Under the pieces are notes generated by a model. It did no database searches and had not been told where the DNA came from. It saw only the letters and a program-made list of their open reading frames with translations. DNA of 27,469 nt, from assembly GCA_947364395.1 (NCBI GenBank), contig CANASS010000028.1, forward strand, positions 1-27,469, written 5' to 3'. Position numbers and translations under genes: made by a program. The DNA comes from an uncultured bacterium (GTDB lineage: Bacteria > Bacillota > Clostridia > Oscillospirales > Oscillospiraceae). Numbering within the stretch: the first letter of the stretch is position 1; every line of letters starts with the position of its first letter. Shown here piece after piece: positions 7,003 to 15,434 of this stretch.

Positions 7003-10000
7003 TTACTTTGCCTTCAGGACCACATTGCGCTCCCCCAGGGTCTCCCGCAGCTCGGCCAGCAGGGCGTCGTGGAGGAGGCAGCGGGTCTGGAGTTTTTTCC
7101 CCCGGTCCGCCAGGTAAACCACGGCGGGGTTTTCGCCGGGGAACATGTTCAGCAGCTTTTTCAGCCAGGTGAAGGGCTCCCCGCCGTCGGGCAGCTTCAC
7201 CCAGAGCACCTGCTCCGCGCCGCTCCCCGCCGGGGCTGTCCGCTCCCCGGACAGGGGGATCACCCGGTCCACCATGAGCTGGGGCGGCTTCTCGTCCCGG
7301 ATGGACACCCGGCCCGTCACAGCCACCGGCAGGTTGGACTTCAGGTAGGCCCCGCTCTCCGTCAGCGTCCGGGAGAAGCACAGCAGCTCTATGGAGCCGG
7401 AGGCGTCCTCCAGCATGACGTAGGCCATCAGGGAGTTGTTTTTGGTGGTCTTGGTGCGCACGGAGGCCACCACCCCCGCCAGGGTCACATTAGCCCCGTC
7501 GCCGTACCGGGAGGGACCGTTTTCCTCACCGGCCGGCATCACCGCGCCGATGGGGACCGCCCCGTATTTCTGGGCCTGCCCCCGGTACTGATCCATGGGG
7601 TGGCCGGACAGGTACAGCCCAGTGGTCTCCTTCTCCATGGTCATCAGCTCCCCCGGTGAGAATTCCGGGATATCGGGCAGGATGACGGTGGGGACGGACA
7701 TGGCGTCCCCGCCCCCGCCGAAGAGGTCGAACTGGCCGTCCAGGTTTTTCTTTCGGTCCCGGGCGATGGAGTCCACCACCGACTCGTATACGTGCATCAG
7801 CTGGGAGCGGCGGCAGCCCATGCTGTCGAAGCAGCCGGAGCGGATCAGGCTGTCCAGCACCCGTTTGTTCAGGTCCGCGTCGTACATGCGGGCGCAGAAC
7901 TGGGGGAAGGAGGTGAACGGCCCTCCCTTGTCCCGCTCCGCCAGCACGGCGCCGGTGAAGCCCAGACCCACCCCCTTCAGGGCCGCCAGGCCGAAGCGGA
8001 TGTTGGGGCCGGACACGGTGAAGGCCGCACCCGACTCGTTGATGTCCGGGGGGAGCAGGGCGATGCCGTTGTCCCTGCACTCGGCGATATACTCGGCCAC
8101 TTTGTCCTGGGAGTCCAGCACGGAGGTGAGCAGGGCGGCCATGTACTCCCTGGGATGGCGGCACTTGAACCAGGCGGTCTGGTAGGCCACGATGGCGTAG
8201 GCCAGGGAGTGGGACTTGTTGAACGCGTAGTGGGCGAAGTCGTTGATCTCGTCGTAGATGGACTCCGCCACCGCCGCCGGGATGCCGTTGGCCTCACAGC
8301 CGGGGATGTTTCGGGCGGGATCGCCGTGGATGAAGAACTGCCGCTCCCGCTGAACGTCCTTTTCCTTCTTTTTGCTCATGGCCCGGCGCACCATGTCCGC
8401 CTGGCCCAGAGAGTAGCCCGCCAGCTTGCGGAAGATCTCAATGACCTGCTCCTGGTAGACGATGCAGCCGTAGGTGTTGGACAAAATGGGCTCCAGGGCG
8501 GGGTGCTTATAGGTCACCTTTGTGGGGTCCTGGGCGCAGGCCAGGAACTTGGGGATGGAGTCCATGGGGCCGGGCCGGTACAGGGCGATGATGGCGCAGA
8601 TGTCCTCGATGCTCTTGGGCTTGAGGCCCACGCCCACCCCGGTCATGCCCGCCGACTCCATCTGGAACACCCCGGAGGTCCTGCCCTCGGACAGCATCTG
8701 GTAAACCGCCATATCGTCGTCGGGGATGTCCTCCAGCTTGAAGCCGGGGATCTCTTTCCGCACCATGTTCACCGCGTCGTCCAGCACCGTCAGGTTGCGC
8801 AGGCCCAGAAAGTCCATTTTCAGCAGGCCCAGTTCCTCGATGGTGGTCATGGTGTACTGGGTGACGGGCTGTCCGTCGTTGGTGGCCAGGGGGACGTACT
8901 CGTACACCGGGCGCTTGGTGATGACCACTCCGGCGGCGTGGGTGGAGGCGTTGCGGGGCATACCCTCAATTTTCCGGGCCATGTCCACCAGCTGGCGCAC
9001 CCGCTCGTCCCCGTTGTACAGGTCGCTCAGCCCCTTGGACAGCACCAGAGCTTTGTCTAGGGTCATTTTCGGGTCGAAGGGCACCTGTTTGGCGATGTTG
9101 TCCACCTCGGCGTAGGGGAAGTTGAGCACCCGGCCCACGTCCCGGATGGCGGCCTTGGCCTTCATGGTGCCGAAGGTGACGATCTGAACCACGTGATCCT
9201 CGCCGTACTTCCGGCCCACGTAGTCGATAACCTCCTGCCGCCGCCGGATGCAGAAGTCGATGTCGATATCGGGCATGGTCACCCGCTCGGGGTTGAGGAA
9301 ACGCTCAAAAATGAGGTTGTACCTGATGGGGTCCACGTCGGTGATGCGCAGGCAGTAGGCCACGATGGAACCGGCCCCGGAACCGCGGCCCGGCCCCACG
9401 GGGATGCCGTTCTCCTTGGCGTAGCCGATGAAGTCGGACACGATGAGGAAGTAGTCCACGAACCCCATCTGCCGGATGACCCCCATCTCCATGCGCAAAC
9501 GGTCTTTCAGCTCCTCGCCGCCGGCCGGATAGCGCTGGGCGAAGCCCTGCCAGCACAGCTTTTCAAAATAGTCGCCGCCGCCCGTCTCACCCTGGGGGAG
9601 CTTGAATTCGGGCAGGTGGTATCTGCCGAACTCAAACTCCACATTGCACAGGTCCGCCACCCTCTGGGTGTTGTCCACGGCCTCAGGGCAGTTGGGGAAG
9701 AGGGCGCGCATCTCCTCTTCGCTCTTGACATAGAACTCCTGCGTTTCGAACCGCATCCGGTCGGGGTCCTCCACCAGCTTGCCCATCTGGACGCACATGA
9801 GCACGTCCTGCATGGCGGCGTCCTCCCGGGTCAGGTAGTGGCAGTCGTTGGTGGCCGCCATGGGTATGCCGGTCTCCTTGCTCAAGCGCATAATGCCCGC
9901 GATGACCGCCTGCTGTTCGGGGATCTTGTGGTCCTGGATCTCCAGGTAGTAGCCGTCTTTGCCGAACAGTTCCCGCATTTCCAGGGCGTGGGCCTTCGCC

Positions 10001-10458
10001 CCCTGGTAGTCGCCGTTTCTCAGCCTGCGGGGGATTTCTCCCGCCAGACAGGCGGACAGGGCGATGAGGCCCTTGCTGTGGGCCTTCAGCAGATCCATGT
10101 CGATCCGGGGCTTGATGTAGAAGCCCTCGGTGAAGGCCATGGACACCATGTAGCTCAGATTGCGGTAGCCCTCCTCGTCGCGGCACAGAAGGACCAGGTG
10201 CCGGGCGGAGCCGTCCAGCTCGTGAACCCGGTCAAAACGGGTTCGGGGGGCTACGTAGACCTCGCAGCCGATGATGGGCTTGATCCCCGCCGCCTTGCAG
10301 GCCTTGTAGAAGTCCACGGCGCCGTACATGACGCCGTGGTCGGTGATGGCCACGGCGGTCTGGCCCAGGGCCTTCACCCGCTCCACCAGCTGGTTGATCC
10401 GGCAGGCGCCGTCCAGGAGGGAGTATTCCGTATGCAGATGCAGATGTGTAAAGGCCAT
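7003..10458 (-). CDS. dnaE: DNA polymerase III alpha subunit, DnaE type
   Basis: This is a 1151-residue replicative-family C polymerase. The N-terminal PHP domain begins FTHLHLHTEYSLLDGA (H5, H7, H9) and continues with ITDHG, IIGCEVYV, LSACLAGE, IQDHK and ATNDCHYL, so its metal-binding residues look intact. The palm carries the GPGRGSGAGS motif and the catalytic acidic triplet in PDIDIDF (residues 396-402). The thumb/fingers region has the conserved AFNKSHSLAYA segment, and an OB-fold near the C-terminus has VTLAGVVASVRTKTTKNN. I place the start at the ATG at 10458; upstream codons do not resemble the family. It begins 19 bases after whiA, probably on the same message. Clostridia also carry polC, not seen here. 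Confidence 0.96.
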   Translation of the reverse strand: MAFTHLHLHTEYSLLDGACRINQLVERVKALGQTAVAITDHGVMYGAVDFYKACKAAGIKPIIGCEVYVAPRTRFDRVHELDGSARHLVLLCRDEEGYRNLSYMVSMAFTEGFYIKPRIDMDLLKAHSKGLIALSACLAGEIPRRLRNGDYQGAKAHALEMRELFGKDGYYLEIQDHKIPEQQAVIAGIMRLSKETGIPMAATNDCHYLTREDAAMQDVLMCVQMGKLVEDPDRMRFETQEFYVKSEEEMRALFPNCPEAVDNTQRVADLCNVEFEFGRYHLPEFKLPQGETGGGDYFEKLCWQGFAQRYPAGGEELKDRLRMEMGVIRQMGFVDYFLIVSDFIGYAKENGIPVGPGRGSGAGSIVAYCLRITDVDPIRYNLIFERFLNPERVTMPDIDIDFCIRRRQEVIDYVGRKYGEDHVVQIVTFGTMKAKAAIRDVGRVLNFPYAEVDNIAKQVPFDPKMTLDKALVLSKGLSDLYNGDERVRQLVDMARKIEGMPRNASTHAAGVVITKRPVYEYVPLATNDGQPVTQYTMTTIEELGLLKMDFLGLRNLTVLDDAVNMVRKEIPGFKLEDIPDDDMAVYQMLSEGRTSGVFQMESAGMTGVGVGLKPKSIEDICAIIALYRPGPMDSIPKFLACAQDPTKVTYKHPALEPILSNTYGCIVYQEQVIEIFRKLAGYSLGQADMVRRAMSKKKEKDVQRERQFFIHGDPARNIPGCEANGIPAAVAESIYDEINDFAHYAFNKSHSLAYAIVAYQTAWFKCRHPREYMAALLTSVLDSQDKVAEYIAECRDNGIALLPPDINESGAAFTVSGPNIRFGLAALKGVGLGFTGAVLAERDKGGPFTSFPQFCARMYDADLNKRVLDSLIRSGCFDSMGCRRSQLMHVYESVVDSIARDRKKNLDGQFDLFGGGGDAMSVPTVILPDIPEFSPGELMTMEKETTGLYLSGHPMDQYRGQAQKYGAVPIGAVMPAGEENGPSRYGDGANVTLAGVVASVRTKTTKNNSLMAYVMLEDASGSIELLCFSRTLTESGAYLKSNLPVAVTGRVSIRDEKPPQLMVDRVIPLSGERTAPAGSGAEQVLWVKLPDGGEPFTWLKKLLNMFPGENPAVVYLADRGKKLQTRCLLHDALLAELRETLGERNVVLKAK

Positions 10459-10477
10459 AGCAGATACCTCTATCTTT

Positions 10478-11413
10478 CTATCGGGATGACTCCGGGGATG
10501 GAGCCTCATCCCCGGAGGAGGGCTCCTCCGCCAGCTCCACCAATTTTTTCATCCGGTGGCTGAACGCCGATTTGCTCACCGCCGGATCGCACAGCGCCCC
10601 CAGCTGGGCCAGATTCAGTTCGGGATTGTCCATTCTCAGCCCCGCCGCCTCCCGAAGCTTGTCCGGCAGGGCGTCCAGCCGCCCGGAGGCCCGTAGCCGC
10701 TGGATGGCGGCCAGCTGCTCCCTTGCCGCCGCCACCGTCTTGTCCAGGTTGGCGCTGTCGCAGTTCACCTGACGGTTCACCCGGCCCTGAAGGTCCCGCT
10801 CCAGCTTGGCGTTCATCACCGCCATGGCGGACACAGGGGCCCCCAGATAGGTCAAAAAGTCCTCAATGTGGTGGGATTGCTTGAAGTAGACCACCCGGTT
10901 TCCCTTGCGCTGGGTCTCCTTGGGCTCGAAGCCCGCCTCCCGCAGCAGGGCGGGCAGCTCCCGCCCCACATGGTAGTGAGAGGTGGCCAGCTCCAAATGG
11001 TAGCTCTTCATGGGGTCGGTGACCGACCCTCCGGCCAGAAACGCCCCCCGGAGAAAGGCGGCGCGGCAGTGCTCCTCCTCCAGCGGGGCCAGATTGATGT
11101 GCAGGGATACCGAGGCGTCCCGCTCCAGGTCGAAGGCCTCGAAAATAGTCCTCAGCTTGGCCGGGTCCTCAATGAGAAAGGTTCCCTTTCCCTCTCCCGG
11201 CTCGGGGAGCTGGTCGAAGGACACTTTGAAGGCCTTCCGAAACAGCAGGGGGAGCCGCTCCTTCAGCGTCCCGCACTCGGTGACGATCCGGGCCTGCCGG
11301 GGGTGGAAGGTCCCACAGAACAGCAGAACGCCGTAGGCCTCCGCCTGGGCGCAGCATCTGCGGTTGATATGGGGGCGGCACAGCTCCCCCTTTACGTCGG
11401 CGGAAAAAGCCAA
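10478..11413 (-). CDS. whiA: DNA-binding protein WhiA
   Basis: WhiA combines a LAGLIDADG homing-endonuclease-like N-terminal fold with a C-terminal helix-turn-helix. It is linked to sporulation in actinomycetes and to division and chromosome segregation in firmicutes. Family segments include FSADVKGELC at the start, AFLRGAFLAGGSVTDP and SYHLELAT in the core, and the C-terminal LREAAGLRMDNPELNLAQLG and SKSAFSHRMKKL. I start translation at the TTG at 11413, seven bases after AAGGAGG, giving 311 residues. An upstream TTG at 11434 has the ribosome site inside its own frame. It follows yvcK in the conserved rapZ-yvcK-whiA order. Confidence 0.95.
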   Translation of the reverse strand: MAFSADVKGELCRPHINRRCCAQAEAYGVLLFCGTFHPRQARIVTECGTLKERLPLLFRKAFKVSFDQLPEPGEGKGTFLIEDPAKLRTIFEAFDLERDASVSLHINLAPLEEEHCRAAFLRGAFLAGGSVTDPMKSYHLELATSHYHVGRELPALLREAGFEPKETQRKGNRVVYFKQSHHIEDFLTYLGAPVSAMAVMNAKLERDLQGRVNRQVNCDSANLDKTVAAAREQLAAIQRLRASGRLDALPDKLREAAGLRMDNPELNLAQLGALCDPAVSKSAFSHRMKKLVELAEEPSSGDEAPSPESSR

Positions 11414-11453
11414 GGTTCCCCCCTCCTTTTTCAACGGTCAAGGGCATTTGATT

Positions 11454-11481
11454 GGTTCTCTTTCTTGAAAGAAAGAGAACC
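11454..11481. repeat. Perfect inverted repeat between yvcK and whiA
   Basis: Two 13-base arms (11454-11466 and 11469-11481, GGTTCTCTTTCTT and its complement) are separated by only two bases. Neither strand shows a T run directly after it, so it is not a standard terminator. Its AT-rich composition contrasts with the surrounding GC-rich coding DNA, which suggests an inserted palindromic repeat unit. It would fold in the yvcK-whiA message. Confidence 0.7.
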
Positions 11482-11537
11482 AGAAAGAACTTTTGGATCG
11501 CCGCGGCGTTTCCACGTTCATAGAAAGCAAACGCGCT

Positions 11538-12536
11538 CTAGAAAATTTTCGTGTCCGCCCGCTGTTGATAGAGCTCCAGCACCGCCTGGGCCACCTTTAT
11601 GCCGGAGTGGCGGGCATAGCCGCAGTCCATGTCCATCAGCGGGCGGTACACTACCTCGGCCCCCAGCAGCTCGATTTCCTTCCTGTCCACCCGCATGGGC
11701 TCCGCGTCCTCGGCAGAGTAGCGCTCCAGCAGTTCCCGGCCCACCGGGTCGGAATTGCACAGGCACAGGTTCAGCAGGCCCGGCCCGCCGTGCTCCAGCA
11801 GGGCGGCCACGTGGTCCTGGGCGGTCATGCCCTCGGTCTCCCCGTCCTGGGTCATGATATTGCACACGTAGATTTTCAGAGCGGCGCTGTCGGCGATGGC
11901 CTGGGAGATGCCGTCCACCAGCAGGTTGGGGATGACGCTGGTGTACAGGCTTCCCGGCCCCAGCAGAATGACCTCCGCCCGCCGGATGGCCTCCAGGGCG
12001 TCGGGCAGGGCGGGGGTGTGCTCTGGAAGCAGCCGCACGTGGTGGATGCGGCAGTTCTGCTTCTTTTTTGCGGCGAATATTTTAGACTCCCCCCGGACGC
12101 TGGAGCCGTTGTCAAAGACGGCCTCCAATTGCACATTGGAATTTGTGACCGGAAGAATACGGCCCGTAATCGCCAACACCTGGCTCATCCTGGCCACCGC
12201 CTGGTCGAAGGAGTCGGAGATGCCGTCCAGCGCCGCCAGCAGCAGGTTGCCAAAGGCCTGCCCCGCCAGCCGCCCGTCGGGGTAGCGGTAGGCCAGCAGC
12301 TGCTGCATGAGGGATTCCGTGTCCGCCAGGGCCTCCATGCAGCTGCGGATATCGCCGGGAGGGGGCATGCCCAGGTCCTCCCGGAGCACCCCGGAGCCGC
12401 CGCCGTCGTCGGCCACGGTGACGATGGCGGTGAGGTCGTCGGTGTACAGCTTCAAGCCTCTCAGAATGGCGGACAGGCCGTGCCCGCCCCCCAGGGCCAC
12501 GATGGCGGGGCCCTTGCGCCGTTTGGTTTTCGTCAT
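11538..12536 (-). CDS. yvcK: Gluconeogenesis factor YvcK/GlmR (CofD-like)
   Basis: This 332-residue cytosolic protein belongs to the CofD/YvcK family. In Bacillus, YvcK binds UDP-GlcNAc and directs carbon to the cell wall during growth on gluconeogenic substrates. The signature glycine loop ALGGGHGLSAILRGLK lies at residues 14-29, followed by VTVADDGGGSGVLR and PPPGDIRSCM. The UDP-sugar-type region has LLGPGSLYTSVIPNLLVDGI. The ATG at 12536 is two bases after the rapZ stop, so coupling to rapZ is expected. The neighbours (rapZ, murB) share the amino-sugar and cell-wall theme. Confidence 0.95.
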   Translation of the reverse strand: MTKTKRRKGPAIVALGGGHGLSAILRGLKLYTDDLTAIVTVADDGGGSGVLREDLGMPPPGDIRSCMEALADTESLMQQLLAYRYPDGRLAGQAFGNLLLAALDGISDSFDQAVARMSQVLAITGRILPVTNSNVQLEAVFDNGSSVRGESKIFAAKKKQNCRIHHVRLLPEHTPALPDALEAIRRAEVILLGPGSLYTSVIPNLLVDGISQAIADSAALKIYVCNIMTQDGETEGMTAQDHVAALLEHGGPGLLNLCLCNSDPVGRELLERYSAEDAEPMRVDRKEIELLGAEVVYRPLMDMDCGYARHSGIKVAQAVLELYQQRADTKIF

Positions 12537-12538
12537 AT

Positions 12539-13402
12539 TTATGCCCTCGTCATGTCCCGGTGGGTCTCGCCGGCGGCGTAGCCCAGAGACTGGATGTATT
12601 CGGTGAGCGCATGGGTCACCGCCACCGAGCGGTGCCGCCCGCCGGTGCAGCCCACGGCGATGACCAGGGCGCTTTTGCCCTCCTCCACAAAGTGGGGGAG
12701 GAGGAAGTCCATCATGCCCCGCAGCTTTTCCAGCAGCTCCTGGGCGGTGGGGCTGGCAAAGACGTAGTCCGCCACCGCCTTGTCCAGGCCGGCCTGGGGC
12801 CGGAGCTCCTCCACGTAGAAGGGGTTAGGGAGAAAGCGCACGTCGAACACCAGGTCAGCCTCCAGGGGCAGGCCGTACTTGAAGCCGAAGGAGGTGACGG
12901 TGACGCTCATCTCATTGAGGCTCTTGCGGTTGGGGGCAAACATATCCAGCACCTGCCCCCGGAGCTTGCGCACGGGCAGGGTGGTGGTGTTGATGATGTA
13001 GTCCGCCCAGGCCCGCACCGGGGCCATCACCTGCCGCTCCCGCTCCACCGCCTGGGCCAGACCGCCCATCTCCGCCAGAAGAGGGTGGCTGCGCCGGGTC
13101 TCCTTGTAGCGCTTGATGATGACGGCGTCCTCCGCCTCCACGAACAGCACCTTGTACTGGAACTCCATGGCCCGCAGGGCTTCCATAGCCTCAAAGAGAC
13201 CGTCGAAGTTCTCCCCGCCCCGGATGTCGCACACCATGGCCACCCGCTCGTAGGACCCGGCTCCCGCCAAACACACTTCGGCGAACTTGGGGATGAGCAC
13301 CGGGGGCAGGTTATCCACGCAGAAATAGCCGCTGTCCTCCAAAATGGACATGACGGTGGACTTGCCCCCCCCGGACAGGCCGGACACAATTAGAAATTCC
13401 AT
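12539..13402 (-). CDS. rapZ: RNase adapter / nucleotide-binding protein RapZ (YvcJ)
   Basis: This 287-residue P-loop protein has Walker A GLSGGGKS at residues 8-15. In enterobacteria RapZ guides RNase E to the glmZ small RNA and senses glucosamine-6-phosphate; the Bacillus homologue YvcJ is a nucleotidase linked to competence. The N-terminal kinase-like domain contains YFCVDNLPPVLIPKF, and the C-terminal domain has GCTGGRHRSVAV, the phosphosugar-binding landmark of the family. The start overlaps the end of murB by 13 bases. The order murB-rapZ-yvcK-whiA is common in clostridia, which supports the call. Confidence 0.96.
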   Translation of the reverse strand: MEFLIVSGLSGGGKSTVMSILEDSGYFCVDNLPPVLIPKFAEVCLAGAGSYERVAMVCDIRGGENFDGLFEAMEALRAMEFQYKVLFVEAEDAVIIKRYKETRRSHPLLAEMGGLAQAVERERQVMAPVRAWADYIINTTTLPVRKLRGQVLDMFAPNRKSLNEMSVTVTSFGFKYGLPLEADLVFDVRFLPNPFYVEELRPQAGLDKAVADYVFASPTAQELLEKLRGMMDFLLPHFVEEGKSALVIAVGCTGGRHRSVAVTHALTEYIQSLGYAAGETHRDMTRA

Positions 13403-14364
13403 CCTTCTCCCTCCAATCCCAGATAACGGACCTCGGGCTCCAGGGTGATCCCCGTCTCTTTAAATACCTGTTCCCGCACCTGGGTCATCAATTCTATAAT
13501 GTCTCTACAGGCGGCCCCGCCCCGGTTGATGACAAATCCCGCGTGCTTCTCCGACACCTGGGCACCGCCCACGGTGAGGCCCTTCAGCCCGCACTGGTCG
13601 ATGAGGGCTGCTGCGTACACCGGCTGTCCGTCCACCGGGGCGGGGCGCTTGAAGGTACTGCCCGCGCTGGGGTATTCCAGGGGCTGCTTGGATTTCCGCC
13701 GCTGGGCCAGGTCGTCCATCTTGGCCTTGATCTCCGCCCGGCCGCCTGGCTTCAGGGAGAAGCTGGCCCGGAGAATAAACTCGTCCCCCTCCTGGAACTG
13801 GCTGTGGCGGTAGGAGAATTGGGGGTTGAGGTGCTCCCGCACAAATTCCTCGTCGGGACAGCTGACAGAGGACACGCTGGAGATCATCTGTCCCAGCTCC
13901 CCGCCGTAGGCCCCGGCGTTCATGTACACGCCGCCCCCCACGCTGCCGGGGATGCCCTGGGCGAATTCCAGGCCGGTTAGTCCGTGCGCTAGGGCGAAAT
14001 TGGCCAATCGGGCCAGGGACACGCCGCTCCCCGCCCGGACGGTGCGGTGTCCGGGCCATTCTCCCTCAGGCAGAAGCTCCAGGCGGCTGAGGCCGTCGTA
14101 GGCCTTCACCACCAGCAGGTCCGCTCCCGCGTCGGACACCAGCAGGTTGGTGCCCTTGCCCATGAAAAAGGGTTTAACCCCGAACTCCACCACCGCCACG
14201 GACAGCACCCGCTGAACCTCCTCCTCGTTTTTGGGCAGGGCCAGCAGGGGCACCGGCCCGCCCACCTGGAAGGAGGTGTGGCGGCTCATGGGCTCGTCCC
14301 GGCGCAGCTCCAGGGAGGGTATTTGCTCACACAGCCGGCGGTACAGGGCGTTCCAGTCCATCAT
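13390..14364 (-). CDS. murB: UDP-N-acetylenolpyruvoylglucosamine reductase
   Basis: MurB uses NADPH and FAD to reduce the enolpyruvyl ether, making UDP-MurNAc for peptidoglycan. The FAD_binding_4 domain holds MGKGTNLLVSD and EFAQGIPGSVGGGVYMNAG. The C-terminal domain holds YPSAGSTFKRP, whose Ser is the proton donor in the family, and the conserved Glu in EPEVRYLG. Length is 324 residues from the ATG at 14364, which follows GAGGAGG by five bases; a second ATG is the next codon and equally usable. It is the first gene of the long minus-strand run. Confidence 0.96.
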   Translation of the reverse strand: MMDWNALYRRLCEQIPSLELRRDEPMSRHTSFQVGGPVPLLALPKNEEEVQRVLSVAVVEFGVKPFFMGKGTNLLVSDAGADLLVVKAYDGLSRLELLPEGEWPGHRTVRAGSGVSLARLANFALAHGLTGLEFAQGIPGSVGGGVYMNAGAYGGELGQMISSVSSVSCPDEEFVREHLNPQFSYRHSQFQEGDEFILRASFSLKPGGRAEIKAKMDDLAQRRKSKQPLEYPSAGSTFKRPAPVDGQPVYAAALIDQCGLKGLTVGGAQVSEKHAGFVINRGGAACRDIIELMTQVREQVFKETGITLEPEVRYLGLEGEGWNF

Positions 14365-14407
14365 AAAGGCCTCCTCACGGGCGCGGCGCACCCACACGAT
14401 TTCTGTT

Positions 14408-14416
14408 ATTTTACCA
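14408..14416 (-). promoter_or_regulatory. Likely extended -10 promoter for the murB run
   Basis: On the minus strand TGGTAAAAT provides an extended -10 element (TGn plus TAAAAT, 14416-14408), 43 bases upstream of murB and downstream of the preceding gene's terminator. The -35 candidate (TTCTCT at 17 bases) is poor, as is tolerated with an extended -10. Confidence 0.6.
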
Positions 14417-14447
14417 CGTTTTGCCGGAAAAGAGAATAGTGTTCACG

Positions 14448-14483
14448 AAAAATTAAGAAGCGGCGCGGCTGACGCCGCGCCGC
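14448..14483 (-). terminator. Terminator of the Cys-rich protein gene
   Basis: On the minus strand GCGGCGCGGC (14483-14474) and GCCGCGCCGC (14469-14460) form a perfect 10-base-pair stem with a GTCA loop, followed by TTCTTAATTTTT. It begins 12 bases after the stop at 14496. Confidence 0.88.
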
Positions 14484-14495
14484 CCGGGCCTTCTC

Positions 14496-15332
14496 TTAGA
14501 TGCAGCAGTTTTTGGATTCCTGGCATCCATCCGGCGGGGTGATGGTGTTGGGGGGGAAGAACTCCTCAATGGGGAACTGCACCTGGCGGAAGATGGCGCA
14601 GGGGTCCTCCTGGACGCCGCCGCCCGCAGTGCACTCCTTGCTGGGCATGCAGTAGTCGTAGGCGGGGATGAGCAGCTGGCTGTCCCGCTCCAGCCGGATG
14701 ATGGAGAACTGGCCCAGAGTGACGTACACCCTCCGGCCCTCGCCCCCCATGTTCAGCTCACCGGGGAAGCAGCCGGCAATGCCGGCGGGCACCTCGGCCC
14801 CGTCGCCGCAGGAGCACACCGGCGGCTCACAGGGGTCGGACAGGCGCATGCTCAGGATGATGGGGTCCACGGAGTTCACAACTGCCACAGGCAGGTTGGT
14901 GCTCATCAGGTTCTGCTCGTCCAGGTCGTCCGGCCGGCTGTTGGAGGAGAACACCTTGGCGCTGCCCTCGCTGCCGAACAGGATGGCCCGCTTGTCGAAC
15001 ACCGCCAGGCCGCAGATGGACACCGGCCGGGCAGCGCCCACAAAGGCGTCGGCGGTGACACGGTAGAAATAGCGCACGTCTACGGTGAAGTAGCCCCGGT
15101 TGAAGCCCACGGGCTCCACGTCGATGTAAGCATACAGCAGTTCGGCCTGGCCGGCCTTCAGACTGATGGCCCGGTCAATGACGGCCTGGGAGCTGACGGT
15201 GGGGTAAAGGCGCAGATCCTCGACACAATCCTTATCCCGGCAGGAGTCAAAGATCTTTCGGGTGTGGATGCACACGGCCTCTCGGATACCGGCGGTATCA
15301 CAGATCGGACCCGGCTCGATAAATTCAGCCAT
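14496..15332 (-). CDS. Conserved Cys-rich protein of unknown function
   Basis: I do not recognise a characterised family. The 278-residue protein starts at the ATG at 15332, six bases after GGGAGGT. It has no signal peptide and no membrane helix. It contains 15 cysteines, including an early CIHTRKIFDSCRDKDC cluster, DPCEPPVCSC in the middle and a C-terminal ESKNCCI. The central part looks like beta-strands (FNRGYFTVDVRYFYRV, RVYVTLGQFSIIRLERDSQ). I recall similar unnamed proteins in other spore-forming clostridia, but cannot verify this here. It is a single-gene unit with its own promoter and terminator. A spore-coat or metal-binding structural role is a guess from the Cys content and strand-rich layout. 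Confidence 0.85.
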   Translation of the reverse strand: MAEFIEPGPICDTAGIREAVCIHTRKIFDSCRDKDCVEDLRLYPTVSSQAVIDRAISLKAGQAELLYAYIDVEPVGFNRGYFTVDVRYFYRVTADAFVGAARPVSICGLAVFDKRAILFGSEGSAKVFSSNSRPDDLDEQNLMSTNLPVAVVNSVDPIILSMRLSDPCEPPVCSCGDGAEVPAGIAGCFPGELNMGGEGRRVYVTLGQFSIIRLERDSQLLIPAYDYCMPSKECTAGGGVQEDPCAIFRQVQFPIEEFFPPNTITPPDGCQESKNCCI

Positions 15333-15391
15333 TTTTGTACCTCCCGATGGTTGATGGGTCGGGGCAGATGGGACGGTCCCCTTCCACTCCC

Positions 15392-15420
15392 ATTGTATGC
15401 CGGGGGACAAAACGGGTGAA
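15392..15420 (-). promoter_or_regulatory. Promoter of the Cys-rich protein gene (SigA- or sporulation-type)
   Basis: On the minus strand TTCACC (15420-15415), 17 bases and TACAAT (15397-15392) match SigA at 4/6 and 5/6 positions. The same bases also read CATACAAT, the -10 form used by the sporulation factor SigE, with an AC dinucleotide 16 bases upstream as in SigK promoters. Sequence alone does not decide. The start would be about 55 bases before the ATG. Confidence 0.5.
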
Positions 15421-15434
15421 ACAGGTCGGCGCCG

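Noticed and set aside
7792..10563. Long plus-strand frames opposite dnaE
   Set aside because: They lie wholly within dnaE, lack ribosome sites and domains, and show the same antisense composition bias.
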